DNA of 64,000 bases, from positions 87,825-151,824 of the forward strand of contig JAFUNI010000017.1 of NCBI GenBank assembly GCA_017482385.1, written 5' to 3'. This DNA is from Oscillospiraceae bacterium (GTDB lineage: Bacteria > Bacillota > Clostridia > Oscillospirales > Oscillospiraceae). The position numbers were made by a program, and so were the translations under genes. Shown here in pieces: positions 41,576 through 51,512 of this stretch (within the stretch, counting starts at the first letter, position 1; each line of letters starts with the position of its first letter). Under the pieces are notes generated by a model, which did not search any database, had not been told where the DNA came from, and saw nothing but the letters and a program-made list of their open reading frames with translations.

Positions 41576-42712
41576 TTTCCTCAGCGTCAGCTGGCGTAAT
41601 CGGGAAAGCAGAAAGGCAATGCCTAAACAGATAGGGATGTATGCCAACATATACAGAAGATATTGACTGTCGAAGCATGCGTTGATGTAATAGGTGGGAG
41701 GCAACAGATGTTGAACAAGATACCATTCCCGGAAATCAAAGAATACCGGACAGAGACCCAGCATCACCACTGCAACCAACGGCACGATGGCGGCAAAGGT
41801 GCGTGTGGTGGTGAATATCTGTTTCAAAAGCATACAGAATGCGCCGCAACACAGGCTATATAGGAAAAGTGCGGCGATTTCCTGGACAAGATCCCCTGTC
41901 AAGGAGGAGAATCCCAAAGATAGAAGGGAAACCACGCAGATATTTGCCGTAGCGGTAACAATGCAGCACAGGGCAACCAATCCTTTGCGGTTTTGCTGCA
42001 CCCAGGCAAAGGTGCCTGCTGCTGTGTCTTGAAAATAATAGAGGGTGGCGGCCATACTGCAAAGGAGAACCAGAACTGCCAGTAAACCCCGGATAGGGGA
42101 TGTGAGGTAATTGGTAGGCGGTACGCCGGATACGTCAGTGGGATTGCCGTAAACGAACAGATCTTCGTTTACGGATACTTCTTCGAAATAGACTTCCAGT
42201 TCCCGGTCGGAAAGGTGATCCAGTTGGGAAAATTCGGAGCGCACATAGTCCAAATAGTAGGCCTTGGCGCAGAAGACGTACATCGCTGCAGAAAGCTTTT
42301 CACGTGCCAGCTTTACCGATACGGTTTCCTCCCGGGTGATGGTTTTGACAATATATTTCTCCTTGCCGGATATAAAGTCCTGGGTTTGCGTAGCTGTGTT
42401 TTCCGGAAAAATCCAGGCCTCATCCACTTGTCCTGTTTTGACAGCGTCCAAAGCGGCTTGTTGGGACAGCTGGCTGAATTGAATCAAGCCGTTCTCTGCA
42501 AGCAGGTCGTGTATCACAGCAGCGGCAACGGGGTCATCGGATTGCGCTTGCGCCAGGGCAATGCGGACAAATCCGCTGTTTTTCTGCGCTGCACCGACAA
42601 AAATTGTTACGCACAGGGGGATAAGGATCATCAGCGCTAAGAAAGAGGGCTTTTTGTAAAGACGCTTGCTGAGCATCCAAAACCATTTTAGAATTCTTGT
42701 CATAGCACTCAC
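41573..42712 (-). CDS. ABC-2 type permease, second subunit
   Basis: A 379-residue membrane protein: one N-terminal helix (residues 20-40), a large extracellular domain (about 45-190) and five or six C-terminal helices. This is the ABC-2/YhgE-like layout of exporters. Its start overlaps the end of the preceding permease gene by four bases (ATGA), so the two permeases are made together and probably form a heterodimer. Substrate unknown. Confidence 0.8.
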   Translation of the reverse strand: MSAMTRILKWFWMLSKRLYKKPSFLALMILIPLCVTIFVGAAQKNSGFVRIALAQAQSDDPVAAAVIHDLLAENGLIQFSQLSQQAALDAVKTGQVDEAWIFPENTATQTQDFISGKEKYIVKTITREETVSVKLAREKLSAAMYVFCAKAYYLDYVRSEFSQLDHLSDRELEVYFEEVSVNEDLFVYGNPTDVSGVPPTNYLTSPIRGLLAVLVLLCSMAATLYYFQDTAAGTFAWVQQNRKGLVALCCIVTATANICVVSLLSLGFSSLTGDLVQEIAALFLYSLCCGAFCMLLKQIFTTTRTFAAIVPLVAVVMLGLCPVFFDFREWYLVQHLLPPTYYINACFDSQYLLYMLAYIPICLGIAFLLSRLRQLTLRK

Positions 42713-43935
42713 CTCTCAATGCCGGCGGTCTTGCGTATCCGCACCGGTAGTGCAATGCCTAAAAAAACAAGGGTGTACAGTATCAGCCCACCAAAACTGC
42801 CCCAAGCAGGGCCGTGGCTGAAAGCGGTGGATAAATGGTGACGGGCGATGCCTGTGGGCAAAACAGCAGCTAAGTGTTGTACAGGCATAGGAAAGGCGGT
42901 TATAGGGTAAATGCATCCGGATACGTAACAAAGACCGATGGTTCCGAAAAAATGCAGCAGCAAACCGCTGACCATATTGCCCGAAAGAGTAAACAGCAGC
43001 ATATTCAGCGCTGCAAGCATAAATAAAACCGGGACTATCCGCAAAACGAGATCGCCCAATGCTGGAATATTCACTACATCCAAAGCCGGCAGTATCTTAA
43101 GAGCAATCGCAGTAACGGTCAGCAGGAATCCACCTAGAATCAGCATACAGAGCAGATGCGCGCCATATTCGCAAAGCAACTGCCGGGTGGTGGAGAATCC
43201 ACGGGAGTGGAGCATCCGGGGCAGTGCGTAGTCCTGTCTGATATAGGTGGCAGCGTAAGGCAAACCCATCAGCGAAAGCAGGATGACGGTTGCCGCGCAA
43301 ATATAATAATCTCCGGTGGATAAACCGTCGGATACACCAAGGGTTTCCGTTTGGTAAATGGAATCACGGTGAATGATCAGATCGGCATATTCCAGTGCCA
43401 GAACGGTCATATGGGTGTTTACATCCTTGTCCAAATCGTGGTCGGTCAGCAGTTCCGCCAGGCCGTAAGAGCCTTTTTGTGAGTAGACCACAATCTTCGT
43501 GACCCAAGTGGTTATTTCCCGCTTGAGAAAACCGGAAAAACCTTCAATACCGGCGGAGGTAACATAGGTAATGGGTTCAAAAGATTCACCAGCCAGGGCT
43601 TTTTCCATCAAACCTTCCGGAATGATTACATAGGCAGATATCTCGCCTTTTTTCAGGGCGGTATGGGCCTTATCCTGGGACATTTCCACCACGAAAACCG
43701 AGAAAGGAGAGTCCTCTCCCATCTGCAATGCGGAAATACCCCATTGCAGATATGTGTTGTCGGTATCACCTGAGATTGCTACGGTAAGTTCTTTGCTCCC
43801 TTCTTCAGTGCGGAAGCTGGCAAGCAACCCGGAAAGAATTAGTCCCATGCCCAGCAGCAGTGCCAGGGTTGCACCCAGCACAAAAGGCAAAAGTCTGCCG
43901 GAGAGTTTTAGTTGTAAAAAGAAATACTTTTTCAT
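42709..43935 (-). CDS. ABC-2 type permease, first subunit
   Basis: A 408-residue membrane protein with the same layout as its neighbour: an N-terminal helix (about 13-38), an extracellular region (about 40-210) and a bundle of helices to the end. The ATG lies one base after the ATPase gene stop. Together with the ATPase and the next permease it forms a complete exporter. The large outer domains are typical of drug, lantibiotic or protein-type exporters, but no peptide substrate gene is visible nearby. Confidence 0.8.
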   Translation of the reverse strand: MKKYFFLQLKLSGRLLPFVLGATLALLLGMGLILSGLLASFRTEEGSKELTVAISGDTDNTYLQWGISALQMGEDSPFSVFVVEMSQDKAHTALKKGEISAYVIIPEGLMEKALAGESFEPITYVTSAGIEGFSGFLKREITTWVTKIVVYSQKGSYGLAELLTDHDLDKDVNTHMTVLALEYADLIIHRDSIYQTETLGVSDGLSTGDYYICAATVILLSLMGLPYAATYIRQDYALPRMLHSRGFSTTRQLLCEYGAHLLCMLILGGFLLTVTAIALKILPALDVVNIPALGDLVLRIVPVLFMLAALNMLLFTLSGNMVSGLLLHFFGTIGLCYVSGCIYPITAFPMPVQHLAAVLPTGIARHHLSTAFSHGPAWGSFGGLILYTLVFLGIALPVRIRKTAGIER

Positions 43936-43936
43936 A

Positions 43937-44605
43937 TCACAGGTTTTTTATCAATTCATCCAAGTTGCCGGTGTAGGCAAAGGGGGTCAGACGCCCGCCT
44001 TTCATAATGTACCAACTGTCGCAAAGTTCCAGTTCCAGGATATCATGCGAGGATATCAGTGCAATGCCGCCCTGGGCCTTATGGGCTTTGATATATTGGG
44101 AAATGTTTTGTTTGCAAGAAAGATCCAGTGCAGCCATGGGTTCATCCAAAAGTAGAATTGGGGGACGTTCGGAAATGGCGCATCCGATGGACAACCGCTT
44201 TTTCATTCCGCCGGACAGTTTGGAAACGGGTACTTTCAGAAATTTATCAACACCTAACATTTGCAGCACACCGCTGTTAAGTGCTGTTTTCAGATCGGCT
44301 TTGCTGTACCACAGGCGCAGATTATCGTAGGCGGTCAGCTCTTCAATGAGCGGTGTACCTTGCGGAACATAGCCTACCAAGCGGCTCCGTTCTCTGGGGT
44401 AGCGGAACAGGTCGGTTCCGTCAAAGGAGAATTCACCTTTGTCAGCGGGCTGAATACCAGCCAAGATGGAAAGCAAGGTGGATTTGCCGCAACCGTTGCT
44501 GCCCAAAATGCCCACACAGTTACCGGCCTCCACTTCCAGGTCAATGCCCTGCAAAACGGGCTTAGAACCGTATTTTTTGTATATATCTTTGATTTGTATT
44601 TTCAT
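43937..44605 (-). CDS. ABC transporter ATP-binding protein
   Basis: A 222-residue ATPase with Walker A GILGSNGCGKSTLLS, Q-loop VGYVPQGTPL, signature LSGGMKKRLSIG, Walker B ILLLDEPMAALD and switch His in SSHDILELE. The short ABC-2 type size fits the two permease genes that follow. GGAGTG precedes the ATG. No dedicated promoter was recognised in the 88-base gap, which holds the terminator of the upstream gene. Confidence 0.92.
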   Translation of the reverse strand: MKIQIKDIYKKYGSKPVLQGIDLEVEAGNCVGILGSNGCGKSTLLSILAGIQPADKGEFSFDGTDLFRYPRERSRLVGYVPQGTPLIEELTAYDNLRLWYSKADLKTALNSGVLQMLGVDKFLKVPVSKLSGGMKKRLSIGCAISERPPILLLDEPMAALDLSCKQNISQYIKAHKAQGGIALISSHDILELELCDSWYIMKGGRLTPFAYTGNLDELIKNL

Positions 44606-44622
44606 AAAACACTCCGTATAAA

Positions 44623-44656
44623 GACATGGCGCTGATTGTAAAATCAGCGCCGTGTC
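44623..44656 (-). terminator. terminator after the zinc-ribbon protein gene
   Basis: GACATGGCGCTGATT and AATCAGCGCCGTGTC around a 4-base loop. The minus-strand T content is moderate (TCTTTATA), so read-through into the ABC operon is possible. Confidence 0.65.
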
Positions 44657-44693
44657 GATTGTTAAACGGGATCAGTTGCAGGAATTTCTGTGA

Positions 44694-46469
44694 TTAACCC
44701 AAAAGCGCATTGACGGGCAGACCGGCATCTTTCAGCGAATTTAAGAGCTTGTCGGTGTCGAGGCCTTCCAGCCAGACCATTACATCTTCGATATCGCAGG
44801 TGTTTGTGGGTTCAGTGATGGGGGTGACATCCTTTTGCGTGCCGGTAAAACCAATGCCAACCAGCAGCTCCGTGCCACTGAGCAGATTGCATTCAACAGA
44901 AGAACCCTTGGCGTCGGCAAAACTCAACTCCAGCTTGGGGTCGGCCAGGTTGATTGCAGAGGAGATTGCAGGGGACAGGCCGATTTCTTTCAGAAGGTTA
45001 GCGCTGGGGGCGAGAAGAAGCTTGCCGCTCAGGGCGTTGTCTGTAGATTTGAAGTCCACCAGGGAGATGGTTGCGATTTCCTTTTGGTTGGCGGAGATAG
45101 AGTAGTCAGCGGTGATGGCGTCGTTTTTCTTAGTGCCGTTACCAACGACTTCCATTACGTTGGGGATAGACAATTCGTAGGCAATGGCATCGCCGTCCTG
45201 GAGTTCCACGCAGTGCAGGTATTCCTCACCATCAACGGTCAAAGTGTAGCCCACGACCTTATGCGCATTGCTGATATATTCGGACAAAGCAATTCCCTTG
45301 CCCATATCGTCCATATCGTTCTTGGCAGACTTCAGTTCCTCCAAGGCATCCTTGATGGAATCCTGGAACGTGTTGTATGCTTTGTCCGCATCGATATAGT
45401 CAAAGTCTTTTTGGGTTTTCAGATAGCCCAGCGCGTTACGGATGATTTTTTCTACCTGCTTATCTGTGGACAGCGTTTTCAGAACTTCTTCCGCAGTGTT
45501 CAGAATGTCCTCAAATTCAATGACAGTAGTCAGAACAGTAAGTTGCTGCTTCAGCGAGCCTGCTTCCACGGTTTCGGTGGTTTTTTCTACATCATCAAAG
45601 CTGTCTATAATGATGGTGATGTATTTGTCCAGCAGATTATTCAGCTCTTTTTCGGTGGGCAGAGCAGCAATCAGTTTGGGGTCCTGCAGCATTTCCATCA
45701 GGGCAACGGAGGAGTCGTCAACCTCAGGCAGATAGGAACCGATGTCTGCTTCCAAATATTCCTTGCTCAAATTTGTGACGGCAACAAACAGCTTGCCCTT
45801 GTCCGTGTTCAAAATGCAATCCAACACGGCAATCTCCTGATTACTAATGCTCAGGGCAGCGCCGATTTGCTGCAGGTCATCTGTGGGGTTGGCGCTCAGC
45901 TTCAGTTCAATGCTTTTCGCCCAGTCCATATCCATCTTTTGACCAAGGTTTTCCTTGGCGAGGCTTTCCAAAAGGCCAATGGCTTTGTCACCCAAATTGA
46001 GTTTTACGGTAAAGTCTGCTGCTGCAGTTTTTTCTTGGGTAGTGTTGGAGAGTGTGGTGAGAACGCCGTCATAGGCTTCGGAAATGACGCTTGTGGTGGA
46101 CGTGCTGTTCTCATGCACATATTGGCGATAGTCAACTTCTTCACCGAAAGACTTCAGCCACCAACCCTGCAAGGGGCCCATGCATACAGCAATCAGGATA
46201 GCGGCGGCTACCACAACCGCAACAACAGGAATCAGCCAAACAAGCGGACTCTTGCGTTTCTTGGTGGGGGCAGGCGTTTCAAAATTGGGTTGCGCAAATG
46301 TAGGTTGGGTCTCCAAAACCTCTGTTTCTGCAACGGGGGTTTCGGTGGCAGTGGTTTCTGTAGCGGGAGTCGCAGTGGTCTGGTCAATTTCTGTGTCTGC
46401 TTTTGCGCCGCAGCATGTGCAAAACATGCCGTTTTCGGGGATCTGGTTTCCACAGTGCTTACAAAACAT
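44694..46469 (-). CDS. zinc-ribbon membrane-anchored protein with large extracellular region
   Basis: A 591-residue protein of unknown function. It begins with a double-cysteine zinc ribbon (CKHCG, CTCCG; residues 3-23). A Thr/Glu-rich linker (about 25-75), one membrane helix (about 85-105) and a large outer domain with no recognised motif follow. The start was set at FCKHCG's ATG because the promoter -10 lies at 46527-46532, so the longer upstream frame would largely precede the transcription start. Similar zinc-ribbon/one-helix proteins in Firmicutes are thought to act at the envelope. It is followed by the ABC-2 exporter genes. Confidence 0.7.
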   Translation of the reverse strand: MFCKHCGNQIPENGMFCTCCGAKADTEIDQTTATPATETTATETPVAETEVLETQPTFAQPNFETPAPTKKRKSPLVWLIPVVAVVVAAAILIAVCMGPLQGWWLKSFGEEVDYRQYVHENSTSTTSVISEAYDGVLTTLSNTTQEKTAAADFTVKLNLGDKAIGLLESLAKENLGQKMDMDWAKSIELKLSANPTDDLQQIGAALSISNQEIAVLDCILNTDKGKLFVAVTNLSKEYLEADIGSYLPEVDDSSVALMEMLQDPKLIAALPTEKELNNLLDKYITIIIDSFDDVEKTTETVEAGSLKQQLTVLTTVIEFEDILNTAEEVLKTLSTDKQVEKIIRNALGYLKTQKDFDYIDADKAYNTFQDSIKDALEELKSAKNDMDDMGKGIALSEYISNAHKVVGYTLTVDGEEYLHCVELQDGDAIAYELSIPNVMEVVGNGTKKNDAITADYSISANQKEIATISLVDFKSTDNALSGKLLLAPSANLLKEIGLSPAISSAINLADPKLELSFADAKGSSVECNLLSGTELLVGIGFTGTQKDVTPITEPTNTCDIEDVMVWLEGLDTDKLLNSLKDAGLPVNALLG

Positions 46470-46526
46470 CTTTTCTACCGTGACAGTAAAAATGCTGCCA
46501 ACATCCTTTCTTTTAGAATCATATCT

Positions 46527-46555
46527 ATTGTAGCACATTGATTTCATATGTGCAA
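46527..46555 (-). promoter_or_regulatory. promoter of the zinc-ribbon protein gene
   Basis: Minus-strand TTGCAC (46550-46555), 17-base spacer, TACAAT (46527-46532). Confidence 0.72.
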
Positions 46556-46564
46556 GAATTGTTT

Positions 46565-48439
46565 TTAGCGGTTGTTCTGTTCCAAGTAGATGAGCAGTAC
46601 AGCGATGTCTGCCGGGCTGACACCGGAAATGCGGCCTGCCTGGCCGATGGAAACGGGGCGGATCTCGCTTAATTTCTGCCGGGCCTCCAAGCGCAGACCG
46701 GCAATGGATTCGTAGTCTATGTCAGCCGGGAGCAGCCGGGATTCTTCTTTCTTGAATTCCGCTACCTGCTTTTCCTGCCGGGCAAGATAGCCTGCGTACT
46801 TCACTTGGATTTCCACCGCCTCGGTTACAGAAAGGGGCAGTTCCGGCCTTGACAGGTCAAAGGGGGCAATGTCCGCGTAAGTCACCTGGGGTCTGCGTAA
46901 AAGATCTGCCAGCCGGGCAGAATTTTCCACCGGGGTAGATTCCCGCAAAGCAAGCATCGCATTCAGCTCGGGGGAGGCGGGAACACCTTTGGCTTCCAAC
47001 CGGGCGATTTCTTTCTCCACGGCCCGGTATTTTTCTTCCACTTTGGCAAGCTGCTCAGCCGGGACAAGTCCCACCGCTGCGCCGATATGGGTCAGCCGCC
47101 GGTCAGCATTGTCCTGCCGGTGGAGCAGCCGGTATTCAGACCGGCTGGTCATGATCCGGTAAGGCTCTTCCGTGCCCTTGGTCACCAAATCGTCGATCAG
47201 CGTGCCGATATAGCTGGTGTCTCGGGTGAGGATGAGAGGGTCTTTGCCTTGCAGCTTCAAAGCCGCATTGATGCCGGCCACCAGGCCTTGCACAGCGGCT
47301 TCCTCGTAACCGGAAGAACCGTTGAACTGACCTGCGCCGTAAAGACCTGCAATCTTCTTGTATTCCAAGGTGGGCAGCAGGGCGGTGGGATCAATGCACT
47401 CATATTCAATGGCATAAGCCGGGCGCATCATTTCCGCGTGCTCCAAGCCAGTGACGGTGCGGAGCATCTTTAACTGCACATCTTCCGGAAGGGAAGAGGA
47501 AAAGCCTTGAATGTACATCTCCTCCGTGTCCAAGCCGCAGGGCTCAATGAACAGCTGATGCCGCTCCTTGTCCGCAAAACGGACGATCTTGGTCTCAATA
47601 CTGGGGCAGTACCGGGGGCCCACACCGGAGATCGTTCCGTCATACATAGGGCTGCGGTGGAGATTTTCCTTGATGATCCGATGGGTCTCGGCATTGGTGT
47701 AAGTCAAGTGGCAAACTGCCTGGTTGTTCAGTTTATGGGTAGTGCGGAAAGAGAAAGGCTCCGGGTCTTCATCACCGGGTTGCAGCTCCATCTTGGAAAA
47801 ATCAATACTGCGGCGGTTAACACGGGGGGGCGTACCGGTCTTGAACCGGCGCAAGGGAAGACCCAATTCCCGCAAATTGTCAGCCAAACCGATGGATGCG
47901 TGCATACCGTCCGGGCCGGCGGATTCTACACTCTCACCGGTGATCACAGTGCTGTCCAGATATGTGCCGGTGGCGATGATGACCGCTTTGGCATCATAAA
48001 TTGCGCCTAACTTGGTGCGCACACCGGTGACGGCATTGTTTTCTGTGTAAATTTCAACGATTTGGGCTTGTTTCAGCTCCAAATTTTCCTGCAGCTCCAG
48101 GGTATGCTTCATATATTCCTGGTATTTCCGCCGGTCACCCTGGGCGCGGAGGGAGTGGACAGCCGGGCCTTTACCCCGGTTCAGCATCCGGTACTGGATG
48201 CAGGCCGCATCCGCCGCAAGACCCATCTGTCCGCCCAAAGCGTCCAGCTCCCGGACCAAATGGCCCTTGCCTGTACCGCCGATGGCCGGATTGCAGGGCA
48301 TATTGCCCACGGCATCCAAATTGATGGTGAACAGAATGACTTTGTGACCCAGCCGGGCGGCAGCCAAAGCTGCCTCAATGCCCGCGTGACCTGCACCGAT
48401 CACCGCAATATCGCAGGAACCTGCGTGATAAGTGTTCAT
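46565..48439 (-). CDS. mnmG: tRNA uridine-5-carboxymethylaminomethyl modification enzyme MnmG
   Basis: FAD protein that with MnmE modifies the wobble uridine of several tRNAs. The 624-residue protein has the FAD motif [20 protein letters not shown] (broken here: [13 protein letters not shown] at 12-24), the family signature [15 protein letters not shown] (about 270) and [21 protein letters not shown]. The C-terminal helical domain with [15 protein letters not shown] is complete. It starts 6 bases after trmB. MnmE is not in this window. Confidence 0.96.
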   Translation of the reverse strand: MNTYHAGSCDIAVIGAGHAGIEAALAAARLGHKVILFTINLDAVGNMPCNPAIGGTGKGHLVRELDALGGQMGLAADAACIQYRMLNRGKGPAVHSLRAQGDRRKYQEYMKHTLELQENLELKQAQIVEIYTENNAVTGVRTKLGAIYDAKAVIIATGTYLDSTVITGESVESAGPDGMHASIGLADNLRELGLPLRRFKTGTPPRVNRRSIDFSKMELQPGDEDPEPFSFRTTHKLNNQAVCHLTYTNAETHRIIKENLHRSPMYDGTISGVGPRYCPSIETKIVRFADKERHQLFIEPCGLDTEEMYIQGFSSSLPEDVQLKMLRTVTGLEHAEMMRPAYAIEYECIDPTALLPTLEYKKIAGLYGAGQFNGSSGYEEAAVQGLVAGINAALKLQGKDPLILTRDTSYIGTLIDDLVTKGTEEPYRIMTSRSEYRLLHRQDNADRRLTHIGAAVGLVPAEQLAKVEEKYRAVEKEIARLEAKGVPASPELNAMLALRESTPVENSARLADLLRRPQVTYADIAPFDLSRPELPLSVTEAVEIQVKYAGYLARQEKQVAEFKKEESRLLPADIDYESIAGLRLEARQKLSEIRPVSIGQAGRISGVSPADIAVLLIYLEQNNR

Positions 48440-48445
48440 AAAGAT

Positions 48446-49123
48446 TTATTCCTCGTCGGTTTTCTTTTCTTCCTTGGGCATCACAAAGGGCTTGCACACC
48501 ACTTCGCAGCGGTTGATGGGTGTACCCAAAGCGTGGAACTTTTCCTCGTAGCCAGTCATAATGCCAACAATGCCGTTTTCGTGGAGATTCCGGGTGAGAT
48601 TCTTCACTTCCAGACCGCAGGCGGCAAACTCCTCCACGGAGAACTCAAACAGGGGCGCATTGTCGGTTTTGAAGTGGATCTCGCCGCCCTCTTTCACAGT
48701 GCGGCAGTACTTATCCAGGAAACCCCGATGGGTCAGCCGGCGCTTGCCGTTTTTCTTCCGGGGCCAGGGGTCGGGGAAGTTGATAAACAGCCGATCCATT
48801 TCGCCGGGGGCAAAAATTTCCTCAATGTTAGCAACATCCATATCGATAAAAAACACATTTTTAAGACCCATATTCTGGGCCTTTTCCATGGCAACCACCA
48901 TAGCCTCCCGGCAGCGCTCCACAGCGATCAGCAGCACATCGGGATTGGCTTCGGCAGTCTCGGCAGTAAACTTACCCTTGCCGCAGCCCACTTCCACCCA
49001 AAGGGCGGTACAATCCTTCTTTAGCTCCCGCCAAATTCCCTTGTGATCGGCAGGATCTTCGATCCGATAAGCAGCGGTGGCAGCCATACGGCTGTCCAAA
49101 TTCTTCATTCTGCGCATTCTCAT
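48446..49123 (-). CDS. trmB: tRNA (guanine-N7)-methyltransferase
   Basis: Makes m7G46 in tRNA variable loops with SAM. The 225-residue protein has the N-terminal RMRRMKNLDSRM typical of Firmicute TrmB, the SAM motif LWVEVGCGKGKF (about residue 38) and the catalytic-region motif LFINFPDPWPRKKNGKRRLT (split at about residues 113-130). GAGG precedes the ATG. It is cotranscribed with mnmG, joining two tRNA modification genes. Confidence 0.95.
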   Translation of the reverse strand: MRMRRMKNLDSRMAATAAYRIEDPADHKGIWRELKKDCTALWVEVGCGKGKFTAETAEANPDVLLIAVERCREAMVVAMEKAQNMGLKNVFFIDMDVANIEEIFAPGEMDRLFINFPDPWPRKKNGKRRLTHRGFLDKYCRTVKEGGEIHFKTDNAPLFEFSVEEFAACGLEVKNLTRNLHENGIVGIMTGYEEKFHALGTPINRCEVVCKPFVMPKEEKKTDEE

Positions 49124-49160
49124 AACAAAAACCTCGCATTTTCAAGCATTTTCAAGGTAT

Positions 49161-49189
49161 AGTATACCAAACAATGCCCTTGCCGTCAA
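49161..49189 (-). promoter_or_regulatory. trmB: trmB-mnmG promoter
   Basis: Minus-strand TTGACG (49184-49189), 17-base spacer, TATACT (49161-49166). Confidence 0.8.
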
Positions 49190-49246
49190 TGCGGAATGCG
49201 AAACTCAAAAAGTCTGCAAAACATTGTCAAAACATCGTCTTGACCG

Positions 49247-49274
49247 TTGACAACCCCTGTGATACCATTGTAAT
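49247..49274 (+). promoter_or_regulatory. promoter of the phosphate transporter gene
   Basis: TTGACA (49247-49252), 16-base spacer, TGTAAT (49269-49274). A second TTGACC at 49240 leaves the register slightly uncertain. Confidence 0.55.
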
Positions 49275-49326
49275 TGGTGAAGATTGGAATAAATTGTTAT
49301 TTACTATCCAAGATTGGAGGATGTTT

Positions 49327-50379
49327 ATGGATACATCATTACTGGGCTTTTGGACCCAGATGACCGAAAATCCCTTGCTGTTCATCGCTGTTGCGCTGAC
49401 CTTGGGCGTGATTTTGGTCAATGGCTGGACGGATGCCCCCAACGCCATCGCAACCTGTGTGGTGACCCGGTGTATGTCCGCAAGAGCTGCCATTTTGATG
49501 GCTGCTGTCTTTAATTTTTTGGGTGTGTACATTATGACCATGCTCAGCCCCAAGGTTGCTGAAACCATCACCAAGATGGTGGACTTTGGCAATGACCCGG
49601 ACAAAGCGGTTATTGCCTTGAGCGCGGCGCTGTTTGCCATCGTTACTTGGGCTACCGCGGCCTTTGTCTTTGGTATTCCCACCAGTGAAAGCCATGCGCT
49701 GATCGCCGGCCTTACCGGCGCGGCCATCGCGCTGAACGGCAGCTTTAGCGCCGTCAATGGGGCAGAATGGGTGAAGGTGCTGTACGGCATCGTGGTGTCC
49801 GTGGTGCTGGGGTTTGGCCTTGGTTGGATCGTGTGCAAGCTGGTAACATTGGCGTTCCAAAAAGTGGAACGGCGGAAGACCGAGCCTGTTTTCAAATATG
49901 CCCAGATCGCCGGCGCAGCTTACTCTGCCTTTATGCACGGCGCTCAGGACGGCCAAAAGTTTATGGGTATTCTGATCCTGTGTCTGTTTATGTCCCAGGG
50001 CCAGCCCATTCCTGCAGATATGCAGCCCCAGACCTGGATCATGGTGCTGTGCGCTGTGATCATGTGCGCCGGCACTGCCATCGGCGGCAAGAAGATCATC
50101 AAGTCCGTGGGTATGGATATGGTGAAGCTGGAAAAATACCAGGGCTTCTCCGCTGACCTGTCCGCATCCTCTGCGCTGCTGCTTTGCTCTTTCCTGAGCC
50201 TACCCGTTTCCACCACCCACGCAAAGACCACTGCCATTATGGGTGTGGGCGCTGTGAAGAGTGTCAAGGCGATCAACCTGGGTGTTGTGAAGGAAATGTG
50301 CCTGACTTGGGTGCTGACCTTCCCGGGCTGCGGCCTCATCAGTTTCTTAATCACCAAGCTGTTTATTGCAATTTTCTAA
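49327..50379 (+). CDS. PiT-family inorganic phosphate transporter
   Basis: A 350-residue membrane protein of about ten helices that imports phosphate (as metal-phosphate in known members). The two inverted family signatures are visible: GWTDAPNAIATCVVTR near the N-terminus and PVSTTHAKTTAIMGVGAV near residue 295. The start is the ATG 6 bases after GGAGG (49316-49320); the ATG at 49321 touches that site. The following gene encodes a PhoU-like partner, the typical pit-accessory pair. Confidence 0.9.
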   Translation: MDTSLLGFWTQMTENPLLFIAVALTLGVILVNGWTDAPNAIATCVVTRCMSARAAILMAAVFNFLGVYIMTMLSPKVAETITKMVDFGNDPDKAVIALSAALFAIVTWATAAFVFGIPTSESHALIAGLTGAAIALNGSFSAVNGAEWVKVLYGIVVSVVLGFGLGWIVCKLVTLAFQKVERRKTEPVFKYAQIAGAAYSAFMHGAQDGQKFMGILILCLFMSQGQPIPADMQPQTWIMVLCAVIMCAGTAIGGKKIIKSVGMDMVKLEKYQGFSADLSASSALLLCSFLSLPVSTTHAKTTAIMGVGAVKSVKAINLGVVKEMCLTWVLTFPGCGLISFLITKLFIAIF

Positions 50380-50392
50380 GGAGGACATAAAA

Positions 50393-51013
50393 ATGGCAAA
50401 AGCTGACCGTTTCTATTATGAGAACTTTATCACTGCCGCTGACTGCTGCTGCGATGCCGCCAAGTACCTGCAGGAGTGCCTGCAAAGCTATGACTACGCA
50501 AACATCAAGGAAATGCTGGAGAAGATGCATGCCTTGGAGCACAAGGCTGACGGCGTGAAGCACGAAATGACCGCTGCTTTGGCAAGAGCCTTTGTTACAC
50601 CCATGGACCGTGAGGACATGGCCCAGATCAGCGCCAATATCGACGAAGTGGCTGACTTCATCGAAGAGGTGCTGCAGAGAATGTATGTTAACCGCATTAC
50701 TTCTGTGATGCCCGAGGCAGTGGCTTTCGCCGGTATGATCGTGGAGTGCTGCCAGATGATGAAGGATATGCTGCTGGAGCTGCCCAATTTCAAGAAGCCC
50801 AAGAAGCTCCACGAGCAGATCATCAACTTAAGCCACAAGGAAGAGGAGTGCGACAAGCTGTACCTGGAGGCGACTATGAAGTCTGCGGATTTCAGCGCCG
50901 AGCCGTTGGTTGTTATGTTCTGGCGTGATATCTTCGAGCGTTTGGAGAAGTGCGCGGATGCTTGCGAGCACGTAGGCGACAGCATCGAGACCATCGTAAT
51001 GAAGAACTCCTAA
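50393..51013 (+). CDS. DUF47/PhoU-like phosphate transport accessory protein
   Basis: A 206-residue all-helical protein of the DUF47 (YkaA) family, related to PhoU, with E/DxxxD-type metal-cluster positions in MHALEHKADGVKHEMT and LSHKEEECDKLYLEA. In many bacteria the gene is paired with pit and its product regulates or supports the transporter at the membrane. AAGGAGG precedes the ATG, 13 bases after the transporter stop. Confidence 0.88.
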   Translation: MAKADRFYYENFITAADCCCDAAKYLQECLQSYDYANIKEMLEKMHALEHKADGVKHEMTAALARAFVTPMDREDMAQISANIDEVADFIEEVLQRMYVNRITSVMPEAVAFAGMIVECCQMMKDMLLELPNFKKPKKLHEQIINLSHKEEECDKLYLEATMKSADFSAEPLVVMFWRDIFERLEKCADACEHVGDSIETIVMKNS

Positions 51014-51018
51014 TGCTA

Positions 51019-51046
51019 AAAAGCACCGCTACAGCGGTGCTTTTTT
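51019..51046 (+). terminator. terminator of the phosphate transport operon
   Basis: AAAAGCACCGCT and AGCGGTGCTTTTTT with a minimal loop. Confidence 0.88.
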
Positions 51047-51047
51047 G

Positions 51048-51076
51048 TTGCAATTTGGGGCGGAAACGGGTATAAT
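51048..51076 (+). promoter_or_regulatory. mrnC: promoter of the mrnC-rqcH pair
   Basis: TTGCAA (51048-51053), 17-base spacer, TATAAT (51071-51076). Confidence 0.85.
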
Positions 51077-51104
51077 ACCCGTATTACACACAAGGAGAAT
51101 GGCT

Positions 51105-51512
51105 GTGGAAAACTATTTTCAGATGAATTGGGCTGTCCGGCAGGTGAATGCCATATCCAGCTTGGGCCTTGCCCATATCGGCGACGGTGCCTATGAGCTG
51201 ATGTGCCGGGCTTACTTATGCGAAAAGGGCGATCAGACAGTGCTGAAGCTCCACAAGGACACGGTCCATTTGGTGAAAGCCCCCACCCAGGCGGCTTTTG
51301 CTGACAAGATCAAGCCCTTCCTCACTGAGGAGGAATTGGGCTTTTTCCGCCGGGGCAAGAATGCCCACACCCACGCCGCCCCCAAATCCGCCAGCCGCAT
51401 CGAGTATGCCAAGGCCACTGGCCTGGAGGCGCTGTTTGGCGCACTGTACCTGCTGGGCCGCACGGAGCGGCTGAACGAACTGTTTGCGATTATGATGAAA
51501 GAGGACGCATAA
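51105..51512 (+). CDS. mrnC: Mini-ribonuclease III
   Basis: RNase III-like catalytic domain without the RNA-binding domain; in Bacillus it matures the 23S rRNA ends. The 135-residue protein has LAHIGDGAYELMCRAYL with the conserved acidic residue, FFRRGKNAHTH and a second acidic block ATGLEALFGALYLLGR. The start is GTG 7 bases after AAGGAG (51092-51097); an ATG at 51099 is only one base from that site. rqcH follows without a gap. Confidence 0.92.
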   Translation: MENYFQMNWAVRQVNAISSLGLAHIGDGAYELMCRAYLCEKGDQTVLKLHKDTVHLVKAPTQAAFADKIKPFLTEEELGFFRRGKNAHTHAAPKSASRIEYAKATGLEALFGALYLLGRTERLNELFAIMMKEDA

